From the NCBI GenBank assembly GCA_013115135.1, contig JABANP010000042.1:124001-188000 (forward strand): DNA of 64,000 nucleotides, given 5' to 3'. This DNA is from Perkinsus olseni. Taxonomy: Eukaryota; Perkinsozoa; Perkinsida; Perkinsidae. A program made the position numbers and the translations under genes. Positions 32,114-51,517 of the stretch are shown here, piece after piece (position 1 is the first letter of the stretch; every line of letters starts with the position of its first letter). The notes beneath the pieces are model-generated. The model had not been told where the DNA came from and made no database searches. It worked only from the letters and a program-made list of their open reading frames with translations.

Positions 32114-33833
32114 ATGTCCATCGACGTGACTGGCTGGAGCGGTGTATTTCTGGCTGGTGCTTCCGCTTTTGGTTGCGCTGCTGTGGCAGTCGGAGGCGGC
32201 ATAGGGGGAGGTAGAGGATCCGGCGTGCTCTTCTCGTCCATTCTTTTCAGGAGCACTATACATGCCAGCCTTCGTGGCACTGATGGGAGATGCCCATTGG
32301 GCTGTCCCTCTGTCGAAAGTTGCTATCAATGGTGTAGCTGTCAGCGCGACCCTATTTAACCTGCGCCAGAGGCATCCCTACCACGACCAGGTGCTTTCTG
32401 CCCTGTGGTCGGCTTCGGATCCGTAACCTGGTGCTCATTCAGCCCCTCATAGACCTCGACATTGGTCTCTTGCTCGAGCCGGTCACTCTCGTGGGTACCA
32501 TGCTGGGGGTCTACCTCAATGTAGTTATGACCAGTATGGGGATCCTCTCCTGTCTTGTATTGGTATTGTCTATCACAGCAGCCTTGACGTGAGGCAGAGA
32601 GCTTTGAAGCTCTAACGAGCGTTGTCTGTAGGTTGCGGAAGGCAGTGCAGCTCCGTCGGTCTGAGGAGGATGGTACCATCGGAAGCGGCACCAGTGGAAC
32701 CGAGATGAGGCTCTTGCTACCGGTCGCTGCTTACCCTTCTCAAGTGATGCTTGTGGGGTCCTCCGTCCGAGGACCTGGTGAACTCAGGCTACAAGCGTCT
32801 TGGGTCTCGACACCGACAAGGCGGGGAGGATTCTGCGGGAAGAGGCCAATCTACAGCCTATCAAGGCTTGGGCTCTATGTCTTGTGTGGCTCGCTAATGG
32901 TAGTAGTATCAGTAGTAGCAATACCATTCGTGATCGTCCTTATAGGTGCCCTCCTGTATCTGGCCGAGGGGCCCGCGGAACTCTTTTGTGGCGGTACTGC
33001 CCAGAAGGCAAGTTCCCCCGCGATCACTCGGGATCACAGCCAATCAGGTCCGCTTTTCTCTCAGGCTATGATTTGCACTGTGATCGGTCTGTGTATCCTT
33101 GTAACCGTCGTTGTCCGTGGGAAGGCTCCTGCAGCGACAGTAGGTCGCCCTGTCAAGGTCCACGCGTATCAGCGTGGTCGTCAGGCAACTCCGGGATGAA
33201 ACAGGGACTGCCCTCGCTTGAGTGTGGCCTTCACTAGAGCTAACACCATCACCTACCCCCTCCTCAGCTGCTTTGCTGGTGTCTGTGCTGGCTGCCTCGG
33301 CATTGGGGGTGGTCTCATAAAGGTGAGGTCTCCTCTGGCACGCTATAGCCTCTTCCCCTCAGGGTCCACTATTGCTTTACCTTGGCATGGCCCCCCAAGC
33401 TGCTACTGCCACTAGCATATGGATGATACTCTTCACCTCTAGCAGTAGGTCCATCCATCTTCGTCCTCTCAGTAGGAGCCTCTATCAGGCACATCATTCC
33501 AGTTTGCCCTTCTGGGTCGCCTCTGCCCGTTGCCGTCGGTTGCAGTATGGCTACTCAGCTTCAGTGGAGCGTGGATGGGCAGTCGGATAGTGGTCAAGAG
33601 GCTCCAAGAGTCCGGGAGACAGTCGACTGTGGCCCTCCTGATGGGTAGCAGTACAGGTAGTCAGCTTCAAGCATGGATCCCTTCCAGCTGCATTGGTCCT
33701 CGCCTCGATGCTCTGTATGATGGCCGTGTCCATACACGACCACCTGCCGGGCAAGGCGGGAGGTCTTAGGGGTAAGTCGGATCTGACACCTAGTGAAGTA
33801 TGCGAATTGCTGAGGCGACGGGGACCTATATGA
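32114..33833 (+). CDS. TauE/SafE-family anion (sulfite/taurine-type) transporter
   Basis: A multi-pass membrane permease. The ATG at 32114 starts about 95 bp after the DCN1-like stop. The first half-repeat reads GVFLAGASAFGCAAVAVGGG, then after a 40-nt intron ALYMPAFVALMGDAHWAVPL, SKVAINGVAVSATLFNLRQR and HP, and later IDLDIGLLLEPVTLVGTMLG. A cytoplasmic Ser/Gly-rich loop follows, then KAWALCLVWLANG and a membrane helix (MICTVIGLCILVTVVV). The second half-repeat has YPLLSCFAGVCAGCLGIGGG, GPLLLYLGMAPQAATATS and FTSSSTSFQFALLGRL, ending LTPSEVCELLRRRGPI at TGA 33831-33833. The duplicated GGGxGG/GIGGG signature and the ATS...FTSSS motif define the family, which exports or imports sulfonates and sulfite; the substrate here is inferred. 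The exons between about 32710 and 32800 are uncertain. A molybdate/sulfate transporter gene lies 1.4 kb downstream. Confidence 0.82.
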
Positions 33834-34098
33834 TGATGATGAGCCATGGCCATGTTATGCTAACAAATGTTTCTTAGTCATCGGAGTAACTCCAGCGACG
33901 TGTTGGCGTTGCGGCGCTCCTCCTGAGTGTCTCCGTGTTTTATAATGACGAGCCAGTACTGCTACTCGTAGCCTTTGCCCAGCTATCGTGGTAGCTGCTA
34001 CCGAGTCAGAATTGGAGGGAACTTGAACTCGAGGCGCCGAGTGTTAGTGTGCAGCATTTGAGCTCTTCACGGGGGCCTTGGATTGTAGGCGGCATCCC

Positions 34099-34776
34099 TC
34101 ATCTCTTCCACAAGTTGATCTCGTCCTCCACCTTGGCCAGTCGGGCCCGCTGCTTCGCCAGGCTTTTCTCGTTGTGCTCGGGCATCACCTCGAGCTTGTA
34201 AGACAGATCGGTCACTCGTCGACTTTGGATCTGAGCAACAGGGATGATGGCTTCCTTCTTCGGCGAGGTGAATTGAAGGCGAGTCCCTTGATGAAAACTG
34301 GGGCCTACGTATGATGTATATCGCTGTAACCGGCCCTTTATGCATAGAATTTGTAGGAAATGTGGTAAATATTGATACTCGATATATATACCTTGTATTA
34401 TAATGTACAACTTGTAAATGTAAGCACAAATGTATGTATGTGTACAAAATTTTGGGGGAGGTTGCTGAGGGTCTTCACTTTCGAGTGCACTCACCGAGGT
34501 TCGAACCAGGGACCTCGTCCGTTCGACAGTCAGTCGCGGTCCCTATCGCGATGGTGAATGACTTACTCTGTGAGATGTCTGCAACTTGCCCACCCTGGCC
34601 TCTAAAATACCCCTCTCGTTGCGCAGGTCCGTGAGTGACATCTTTCGGCCTATCTTCGTATGCTCCCATTCTTTCCTCAGGTTGCAGTCGATGTAGTAGA
34701 GGTATGCCAATGCGGCAGCCAAGATGAAGGTCAGTAGAAGTGAGCGGGTCTGAGCAGTCACACGTGTGAGCGGCAT
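34099..34776 (-). CDS. small single-pass membrane coiled-coil protein
   Basis: Read from ATG 34776: MPLTRVTAQTRS, a membrane helix LLLTFILAAALAYLYYIDC, then charged coiled coil (LRNERGILEARVGKLQT). A GTAAGTC donor near 34563 begins an intron of about 250-270 nt that carries a tRNA-like box-B segment. The second exon reads EAIIPVAQIQSRRVTDLSYK and EKSLAKQRARLAKVEDEINL, ending WKR-TGA at 34099-34101. Short membrane-anchored coiled-coil proteins of this shape are often tethers or assembly factors, but no family is recognised. The exact acceptor of the intron is not certain. Confidence 0.55.
34498..34507 (-). repeat. tRNA box-B-like motif in an intron
   Basis: GGTTCGAACC (palindromic) lies in the intron of the small membrane protein gene, in a context (GGTCCCTGGTTCGAACC on the minus strand) like the T-arm region of a tRNA. 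No complete cloverleaf can be folded around it. A similar block (GGTCCCAGGTTCGATCC on the minus strand) occurs at 42424-42440. It is probably a decayed tRNA-derived sequence. Confidence 0.4.
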
Positions 34777-34858
34777 TCACTTCAGTCGATCGGATTTAGT
34801 CGAGGCGGTTAGAGTTGGCTGTGGAATGATGAAGCCACTATGGTCATCACTGCGTCAC

Positions 34859-35068
34859 TTACCTGCAGTCCGTGGTCTCGCCGACTGTCTTTTGATCGAC
34901 CGGTGTGATGAGGGTCACCGTGAAGGGTCGGTAAGGAACTTGGTCGTTGGGGAGCTGACATCGCCGGGAGAACAGCGAGTGCGGGGACGCAAAGCGGTCG
35001 CAATGGATGTAAATTTCCGTCTCGAGCGGCTGGCCATATCGTCCGGAAATTCTGTGCTTTTCGAGCAT
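34859..35068 (-). CDS. orphan exon, possible 5' part of the small membrane protein or a separate gene
   Basis: A minus-strand open segment from ATG 35068 (MLEKHRISGRYGQPLETEIY, YRPFTVTLITPVDQKTVGE) that ends at a strong donor, CAG|GTAAGT near 34864. The composition looks like real protein. No acceptor in the next 100 bp keeps phase with the membrane protein starting at 34776, so either another short exon or a frame indel intervenes. Not recognised. Confidence 0.35.
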   Translation of the reverse strand: MLEKHRISGRYGQPLETEIYIHCDRFASPHSLFSRRCQLPNDQVPYRPFTVTLITPVDQKTVGETTDCR

Positions 35069-35193
35069 TTATACAAGTGCAGCTTGCATGGCCTCTGTGG
35101 AACCCAGTGCGTGGGGAGGAGGAAAGACCCGGGTGCTTGAGTGGCACCGGATGAACAATCAGATGTCGCTGTTGTTAGTATAATTTTTGTCTG

Positions 35194-37504
35194 ATGGCTC
35201 CTCGGTGTGATCGATGGCGATCAGCACTGACACGGCGCTTCAAGCGGCATTGGGAGGAGGCCACCCTAGTGGAGTTTAGTGGATCCCTCGGGGACCTCGG
35301 TACCTTCATCCCTCTAGCTGTCGGCATGTCCGTCACAGCAGGTGATAATAGTACATCGTGCTGGTCAGGAGTAGCCGTCCTCTTTGCTCAGGGCCTCGAC
35401 TTCAGTACCATCCTCATATTCACGGGCATCTACAACGTGGCCTCTGGCGTCCTGTTCGATGCCCCTATACCGGTCCAGCCAATGAAGACGATCGCTGCGG
35501 CGGCCATCGCTCAAGGGGTAGCTTGTTCCTGTCTGAGCGCTGCCGGGATTTGGTCTTTCAGTTGACACTGGGCGCCGTAGCTGCTGCTGGGATCTTTGTG
35601 TCTGCTGTAGTCTTGGTACTTGGATTGTTGAAGTAGGCTGGTGGATGGAGTTTGTAGGGCGAGTCCCATGAGAACGTGCTGCTCAGTTTGACTACTTTAT
35701 TGGAGTACATTATTCCCATGTCCATCGTACGAGGCATACAGCTGGGTTTGGCAGTGTCCCTCTTCAAGAAGGGCTATACGTGAGTAGAGTAGCCCTAGCC
35801 TCGCTGAGCCTAGGCCTCCCACAGATCCTTGTTGGTGCGGGACGTAGACGGGTCGCTGGTTTGGAACCCATTTGAGCAGGTGGACAGTTTCACCCTGGCT
35901 CTACTCATCTCGGTGAGCCTGGATTCTTAGTGGAATCGTCCGTGCTTGCAGAGGGCGCCAGGTGGAGACGGGGACAGGTGTAGGGCCTGTCTCCTGGTGA
36001 TTATTGTGCTTGGGCGGCGCGGGGGTGATATCGCAAATTACTGTGGATCTCTGAACACGAGGCACGGTTGGGCGAACCCTCCGAGAGGTCTATGGTTCGA
36101 TTCCCGCAGGTGCTATTATTGATTTTATTGAATTTGTCGCCACCCCTGCGGCTCCCTCCTCCAGCAGCGTTGATCGTCTTCTTGCTGGGTCTAATCATCG
36201 TCATCGCCTGCCATTGGTCGGAGATTCCTGTCGATGAGTTCGGCCCTAGTGTTTCACTTGTCACCATAACTGCACAGGACTGGCTGGACGGTAGTAATGT
36301 TGGTGTGGGGAAAATCTTCATTCCTGAGAGGGCTTGAGCAACGCTCGCGATTGAAGCTCTCCTCATACATCATGGGCTGTACATGGTGCAATCGCCACGT
36401 CTCTCAGCACAAAGGGCGCTTCCGGCTGTCACGCCAACTCTGCACAATTTGTTATTATCATATACGAAATCGCCGTATCAAACACCACCGAATCGCCTCT
36501 TACCTTTTCTGGTTGGGGCAAAGCGCCCGTTAGACGGAGTGGGTCTAAGCGTCTCTCCTCGGCCAGGTATCTTGAACGGTGGATTGCCCCAGCTCCCTCT
36601 GACGCTGCTGAACTCTGTGATATCGGTATGCGCCTTGGCCAGGGAGCTCTTCGGCGATGACTGTAGAGGAGGCAGTACTAAGCACATGGCTGTTAGCGTC
36701 GGTGAGACCGCAGTACCCCCACTGGCTGCGGCGGACTGATAGTCTACTCAGGTGCGATGAATCTATTGGGCTGTTGGTTTGGTGCTATGCCCTGCTGCCA
36801 TGGCTGTGGCGGACTGGCGGCTCAGTATAGGTTTGGAGCGAGGACAGGGACCAGCGTTGTTATGCTGGGTGGGAGGCGGCCACCATCGCTTCCCGGGGCC
36901 CTTGCGCCGGCGGTCTCTATTGGCGCGATCTCATGGGGCCGTTCTGCCAGGGTCTCTTGTCAGGCCTCCTCAAGTTGATCATCGGGCTCATATTCGGTCC
37001 TCAACTGCTGCATATCCTTCATGTCTACCCTGGAGCGGTCCTAGGGCCTATGCTCTGCATAGCGGCTGCTGAGCTGGGAGTGCAGGCCCTGAAGACTACG
37101 GGAAATCTCTCACTAGAACTGCAAGGTACTACTGTTGGCATGCTTGGCTCTCACGAGCTACTCGTTTTCGCCTGCCAGATCCCTCTCTGGCATCATGGTT
37201 GTTGTTCATGACAGCAGCTGCCTGTGTTGCCAGTGGTTCAACAGGCTGGGGCTTCGCAATCGGCTACGGGCTATGGATCATCGTAGCGGGTGTTCGATGG
37301 CTGGCTCATCGATGGTGAGTAGGGTACCGACGGGGACTGTGGAGGGGAGAGCCTCTGTTCAGCTGTGGTGCCGGCCAAGTGCAGCGAGAGGATCTAGAGG
37401 AGGCTCTGTCCACGAATGGCCAGCCTTGCGTCGAGTCGCCTCGAAGTTGCTGCGACCACGGAGCTGACGTTGTTAATTCGAGCAGTCGGGTTGTTAGGGT
37501 CTGA
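35194..37504 (+). CDS. MOT1-type molybdate/sulfate transporter
   Basis: A multi-pass membrane protein importing molybdate (some relatives sulfate). ATG 35194 is followed by the signature EFSGSLGDLGTFIPLAVGMS, then FSTILIFTGIYNVASGVLFD and PIPVQPMKTIAAAAIAQG. After GTAGCT...TTTCAG come LTLGAVAAAGIFVSAVVLVL, EYIIPMSIVRGIQLGLAVSL, and an exon of hydrophobic helices starting at about 36112. The second conserved block is LPQLPLTLLNSVISVCALAR and GAMPCCHGCGGLAAQYRFGA (the family's PCCHGxGGLAxQYRFGARTG motif), then GLLSGLLKLIIGLIFGPQLL and a last helix pair GWGFAIGYGLWIIVAGVRW. A stop lies at 37316-37318. Splicing a GTGAGTAGGG donor there instead adds an acidic cytoplasmic tail ending at 37504. The intron 35930-36111 is long and ends exactly in a tRNA-like box B. 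Confidence 0.85.
36094..36104 (+). repeat. tRNA box-B-like motif at the 3' end of an intron
   Basis: GGTTCGATTCC fits the pol III box B consensus, and CCGCAG right after it is the splice acceptor of the transporter intron. No full tRNA fold is visible upstream: the T-stem does not pair and no acceptor stem was found. Confidence 0.4.
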
Positions 37505-37726
37505 CTACTCTTACGATTGTCTGATGACACTTTAATGGGTTTCCCACGGCTTGGTTGTCGGTATTGGGTTGAGATGCGAATTCTCCCACGGTTGTGGTTT
37601 CCTGCTGGTGCCTGTGAGGTGCAATATGGGTGTATTAGAGAGGAGATCCCTTGCAAGATGAATTTAGATCTGCTGGTCTGGTGGTGGTAGTTCGGTGTCA
37701 TAGCTGGTTGTGGCTTTTGCTAATCG

Positions 37727-39731
37727 ATGACTGGCGAGTCGGCATTTTTAAGGCAGAAGTTGTCCAACCTCAAGGAGGAGCTGCGGAAGCAAAAGGAACT
37801 CAACTTGACTCTGCAGACGGTGGATCGGAAGAAGGCCGAGGAGGAGCAGGGCAGGCTGCAGAAAGCGTAACAAGAGGGACGGGTTCGACTCCGCGATCGC
37901 CTCACCGCACGTCTTCCGAGAGCTCCAATGGGAACCTGCTGGGTACTGTAGCCGGAATGGCCGTGAGTGGGGGCTAGCGTGAACTCGCCCTTGTGATCAG
38001 ATTGAATCTGTGGACGCGTAGTCCTGGCTCATGCCTACTTCCTTGGCCCCTTTAATCCTTGCCGCTGTGTAGTGTGGCTTGGAGCATATTCGAGACTGAG
38101 TGGCGGCTCTATGGTAGGTATGATGACCTCCAAGCAGAGACGGTGCAGATGCGGCTGGAATTGGAGGCCTTTAGGAAGCAGCAGGAGGCCGAGGAGGAGG
38201 CAGTGGCAGCGGGGAGAGGGCTCAACCAAACCGACTCTGGAGCCTTGGGAATGGGTGAACTTGACGAGACGGCTGAGCTGCGAGAGGCCCTGGACGTAGG
38301 TCGTGAAGGCCCCTGTCGAGGGAAAGTGAGCTCCTTGTCAGGCTGAAAGGGAGAGATGTCAAGCCTTGGAGAGCCGGTTGATGGAGGTTCAGAGCCACGA
38401 GAGGTCGGCGAGCTCGGCCGTACCGTCTCCGCACTTGGATGTGGAGGGTTTGTTACCAACGACGACTCTGCGGGATAGCACTAGCAGCCGAGATGGGAAA
38501 GAGGTCGCGGCCAAGGAGGAGGCTAAGGCGAAGAAGAGGAAGCGGAAGGAAGCCGGTGATAAGAAGAAGGAGGGGAAGAGCAAGAAGAAAAAACACAAAC
38601 ACAAGGAGACTGTGGAGGAGAAGGGTGGGCGCTTTCTATATTCTGTTCGGGGTATCTTGGTATGTTAGGCCCTCCCGGGGAGATAGGCGACCCGATAGCA
38701 GGAATCCTTCCCCTCCTCGACCGTAATGACCTGGTGTCGGCATCAAAACTTGTGGTGAGGTTTTGCTACTCTTGCGGCACGGAGGATAAAATTCCGTTGC
38801 GGAATCGGCTATCATTGGTAAGCTGTGGGGAGGAGCTCAATCGGGCGCACAGTGGGGCGAGAGCGGCGGTAAATCTTGAGAAAACTTGTTCGACGATGAA
38901 AATGAGACATCTCCCAGCTCTTGCGCCTGCGGGCGTCGCAAGATGTTCCTTGTAGGTGTTATCGGAGTGCGCGCTGCACCTGACAGGGCGGAGGGGAGGC
39001 GATGGAGTGCTGTCTGGTCTCTGCTGCCTGGTCATCCTAGCTACCGATGAGGTGAGCCCTCCCCTTGAGAGTCGCCAGCTCAGCCTGGGTCCGTCAGGTC
39101 CAGCTGCTGGTACGAGCCGTCTACTCCTCCGCCTTGGAGCTGGCCGAGCCGGCCCCAGACGCGTGCCGCTTGATGATTAAGGCGCTGAAGGAATGCTGTC
39201 GAAAAGTAGTGGTCCGGGGATAATCGCGGTCTACCTCAATGGCCCCATTCAGTTGAATCTCACCGCGCCGCTGGCGTGTATGATGTGGCATCAGCAGTGC
39301 GGTCCTCCTCGGTATCCGGCGGCAAGGGAGGCCATGCTAGAGGGGGAGGCCTTCGAGTGCGACTTCAACGCCGTTATAGAGTCGGCCGAACCGCCCTCTT
39401 CGAAGACGCTCTGCTTGTTCCATGCGGCATTGGTGGGGAGTAGTCTCACACCGGAAGAGCGATACGCCCTCATACGGAAGCTTGCGGGGAAACACGGAGC
39501 ACAGTAGGCTGGGGGGGCTTGGGTTCGCTGTGAAGTTCGCTGGTCAGGCCTGAGGTGAAGTGCCGGATCCTGGCTATGATGCCGGCGGTGGGCGATAGCA
39601 ATCTCATCCGGCTCGCCATCAATGAGGTGCTCTCCTGGCCTGATACCAGACAGGGTCGCAGAGAGCTGCTCGACTTCCTCCAAGCGCATCTTAGCTCGAT
39701 GCTCGTCACAAACGTCAACACTACAACGTGA
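37727..39731 (+). CDS. coiled-coil protein with Lys-rich region and helical C-terminal domain
   Basis: ATG 37727 (MTGESAFLRQKLSNLKEELR) begins a coiled coil (TVDRKKAEEEQGRLQKA) that continues in later exons (YDDLQAETVQMRLELEAFRK; ERERCQALESRLMEVQSHER). A very basic run of KKKRK-type clusters (38520-38615) looks like a nuclear localisation or nucleic-acid-binding segment. After an intron ending ATGTTAG near 38667 the protein seems to continue with HEAT/ARM-like helices (PIAGILPLLDRNDLVSASKL; QLLVRAVYSSALELAEPAPD; CRLMIKALKECCRK; VKCRILAMMPAVGDSNLIRL; INEVLSWPDTRQGRRELLDF) to TGA 39729-39731. The join between the Lys-rich and helical parts is supported by splice phase only; two genes are possible. 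The intron near 37868 contains another box-B-like GGTTCGACTCC (37882-37892). Not recognised as a named family. Confidence 0.5.
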
Positions 39732-39896
39732 ACACTTGCACAGTTACTTGTTGTACCATTGCCAGTAGTATTCCGTACACTAATAATAAAACTAGCAGCT
39801 GCTACTACTACCGCCCTCTACTGATTGTTGGGTTGAGTCTTTTCATCTTGGTACTATCGGGGTATTCCCTCAGTATGCCACCACCCGTTTTGTAGC

Positions 39897-48419
<8,523 letters not shown>

Positions 48420-48844
48420 TGACCACGATGATAGAAGATTTCTGTACCTTACTGATGATGGCCCGTGGAGGGAGGAGGAGGACGACAGGGGCTACTATGC
48501 AAAATACTCATCACTGAAGATGAAGTAATACGTTTACTTTCATAATGGATAGCGGCTGTGGTGTTCTGAGAGTTGCGGTTGGTGTGGTATGGTCAACACT
48601 GGCTTCGTGCATTACATGCAGTTAGGTTAAATATGTGAGGGTGGAAGGCGCACTGACATTCATCGCCAGTCGCAAATTCAATACATATCAACTATTGAAG
48701 CTCGACGAGATAAAAGCCAAAAGGAGAATCTTCTATTTTTCTCATCTTGGAGGGGTGTAGTGATCTCATCAGCGCGGCCGTACGACAAATCCGTCGAATC
48801 GGAAATTTTGCGGGTGCAGTTTTGTTTGTTGTTTATTGAAGAGC
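48420..48844. other. intergenic region upstream of DnaJ gene
   Basis: About 425 bp holding the 3' UTR of the remodeller and the promoter of the DnaJ gene. No motif can be named with confidence. Confidence 0.35.
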
Positions 48845-51028
48845 ATGGGTGGTAAAGACTACTATGCCATTCTAGGGGTGAGTCGTGAGGCCAGCCAAGA
48901 TGAGCTGAAGAAGGCGTATCGGAAGATGGCCATACGATGGCACCCGGACAAGAATCCTGACAATCTGGAGGAGGCTAACGAGAAATTCAAGGATATCAGC
49001 GAGGCCTATGAGGTCCTCTCGGATACTCAAAAACGTGAAGCGTAGTACACGGGATTTCCTAGAGTACGCTCCATAGTAGAGGAAGGCTCCTCTGCCGGCT
49101 CGCTCCCGGCTGGGTTCATCGTCGCATGCCAGTTTTAATGAGGATGGTCCACAGAACTGAGCATCTCTCGATCGTTTCGGCTTGCTAATGGAGTGTGATG
49201 ACTGATGAGTCGTGCCAAGGTTGCCGTGACTCTCGGCGAGATCAAAGATTCTGTCTAGGTACGACCGGTACGGATCTGATGGGCCTCAAATGCAGGCGGG
49301 TGGAGGCCCAGGAGGCTTCGGCGCCCAGCACATAGATCCCAATGATCTCTTCCGAGCGTAGGCCTGCTGAGGCAAACTCGCTGCCAGGCGAACTGTCCGC
49401 GTGTTAGGTTTTTCGGAGGGGCTGATATGGATGATATTTTCGGAGGTCGCGTCGGAGGTGGTATGGGAGGCCCGATGGGAGGAGGGGTAATATCAACGCA
49501 TCCGATCCATTGGTCATTCTGACCTGGGAAGGTCCATTTTACGAGTTTCGGTCCGGGTGGTATGACATTCCAATTTGGCGGTCCGGGTATGGGAGGCTTT
49601 GGCGGTCCCGGTTTCGGTCGCCGACCGCAACAGCCATCAGTAGTGCCGATTGACGTCAGCCTAGAAGAGATCTATCAGGGATCCAATCGACGGGAGACGG
49701 TAGGCTGACAGCTGACTATGAGCCTGAGCCGAGCGGAAAGCCTTAGTAGAGTGTTGTGTGGTGCAGGTAAATGGGCACACAGCGAATATCCAGATACCGA
49801 AGGGATGCCATGACGGGAAGAAAATAAGGTAATGAGTGGAGCGTGGTTCATAGTAGTCATAAAATCAGGGAGGTGGGCTGAACCGCGTTGGGTCGGGTCG
49901 CCTGTGTAAGGTCGACTACGCCGTACTGGTCGACTCGACGTGACTGGGCAAGTTGTTCGTTCAGTTTCGCTTCTACCACCTCCTCGGCCAACGACGTTTC
50001 TTATCTGGTGATACGTGAGAAGCCGCATGATACGTTTGAGAGGTCAGGAGAGGCAGACTTGGTGACCTTTGCCGTGCTCAGCCTCATGGAATGGGTAATG
50101 CTACCGAAGGGAAGGCCACAGTAGCGGGGTGTCGATGCTGTCGCTAGACTGGGGTTTCAGTACCATCTGCTCAGTTAATCACCGGCCGGGCAGGGTACAA
50201 GATACGATGCCTGGATGGTAGGGAGATAGCGGTGAAGGCTCCGACTGTATGGGAGGGAACGATCCGGATAAGAGGGAAGGTACTATTGAAGGGAGCGGGG
50301 GTCAGCGGTGTGGGGACGGTAATTGCGATTATGGGCATGATACAAATATCGGCACTGGTAGTGATACGCGCTCTGTTGGCTGGTGTCCACTCGGAGGGAT
50401 GCTGGTAGAATCCGGTGGAAGCTGGTCTCAGGGAATGGAAAGGATACCCGAAGTGTCGTGCTTGATGTTACTCGTCCTGTCCTGTTGAGCGAAGCAGCTA
50501 AGCACGAGAATCGATCAATAGCCGAGTTTTCTACCTCGCAGTACAAGTGGTCCATGCAGGACTTTCCAAGACACCCTTGATGGTCACGTTGAGAGCTCCT
50601 TTTGTACGTTTGTCCTTACTTCCTCAGGGTATGCCTGTCGAGTCGGTCCCCGGTGAATACGGTGATCTCTACGTACGCAGCAGCCCTGTGAGCCAGGAGA
50701 CTTGGGACCAGCTCAAGCAGCTGTTTAGAATGGTAATAGGATATGAAGGGATCCCTCAGTCGCGCAGGCTCCAACGCTTGTCTGTCCTACGTCGTCTGCC
50801 GGGCTACTCGCGGTGAGAGGGGATACTTTCCTCGTCAAGGGAGCTCCTCGCACTGCCGTGGCGCGTGACTTCCGACGATTATAACGCTTCACAGCGTGAA
50901 TATGCCGTAGTGTGACTCTGCGGCTTCTCGCTCCTCAGGTTGGCGGTCTGTTCCTGCTCCTTCTGGTCATGTCCAACCCCTCCTGGCTGTTCCTCATCCT
51001 CATGCTGAGGCCACTCCTTGGTCAGTGA
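48845..51028 (+). CDS. type II (DnaJB-like) Hsp40 co-chaperone, possibly tail-anchored
   Basis: Stimulates Hsp70 ATPase and delivers clients. ATG 48845 starts an intact J domain: [31 protein letters not shown] (HPD triad) and [15 protein letters not shown] Gly/Phe-rich linker follows over several exons ([48 protein letters not shown]). There is no CxxCxGxG zinc region, so it is type II. C-terminal domain pieces are [67 protein letters not shown] and [20 protein letters not shown] ending [14 protein letters not shown] last exon (about 50941-51028) would add a strongly hydrophobic tail ([20 protein letters not shown]) ending at TGA 51026-51028. Such a tail is not usual for cytosolic DnaJB proteins and suggests a membrane anchor. 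Without it the protein would end near 50816. The intron at about 50280-50628 is longer than the rest. Confidence 0.85.
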
Positions 51029-51517
51029 AAAAGCATGGCCATAACGATTGTTGTTCTATAGTATAAATAATAAAGGGGAGAGTACGGTTTCGTGCTGTGA
51101 TCATATTCAATGCTTCGCTCCGCCTGTTTTGTGTATCATCATGTTTTTGTTTTCTTCGGCGGCCGCAGACTCCCGGTCCATGGGTTGTTGTTTCTCGTGT
51201 GGGAGCAACTGCTGCTGCCGAGGCCCATACACACCTTACAGCTTCACCCCACTGAGCTCCTAGTCACCATCGCGGTGACTAGCCACCACCACCCTTCCTG
51301 TTCTATTACTCTCATGGCCGTGTTGTGCTACAGTGGTAAATATACTTCGTGGGGTGTCTTCCAGTACGAGTATGGCAATAGGTGCTGCTCGCTGGTACCG
51401 GCAGCTGTCAGGAAGTCTGATAGTTGGACGAGGTCTGCGGTGCTCCTCGACGAGGGCGGCGGCAGTGCGCGATGGTACTAGTGTCCTCTTGGTAGTCGAA
51501 GTAGTATCGATTTATAG
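51029..51517. other. intergenic region
   Basis: About 490 bp. A + strand open segment (51110-51290) is Val/Phe/Leu-rich but has no supported start or splice site. A small inverted repeat GTCACC...GGTGAC lies near 51264-51280. Nothing else recognised. Confidence 0.35.

Noticed and set aside
34487..34560. Candidate tRNA gene on the minus strand
   Set aside because: It has a box-B-like word, but the T-stem does not pair, no acceptor stem or anticodon arm of proper length can be folded, and it sits within an intron.
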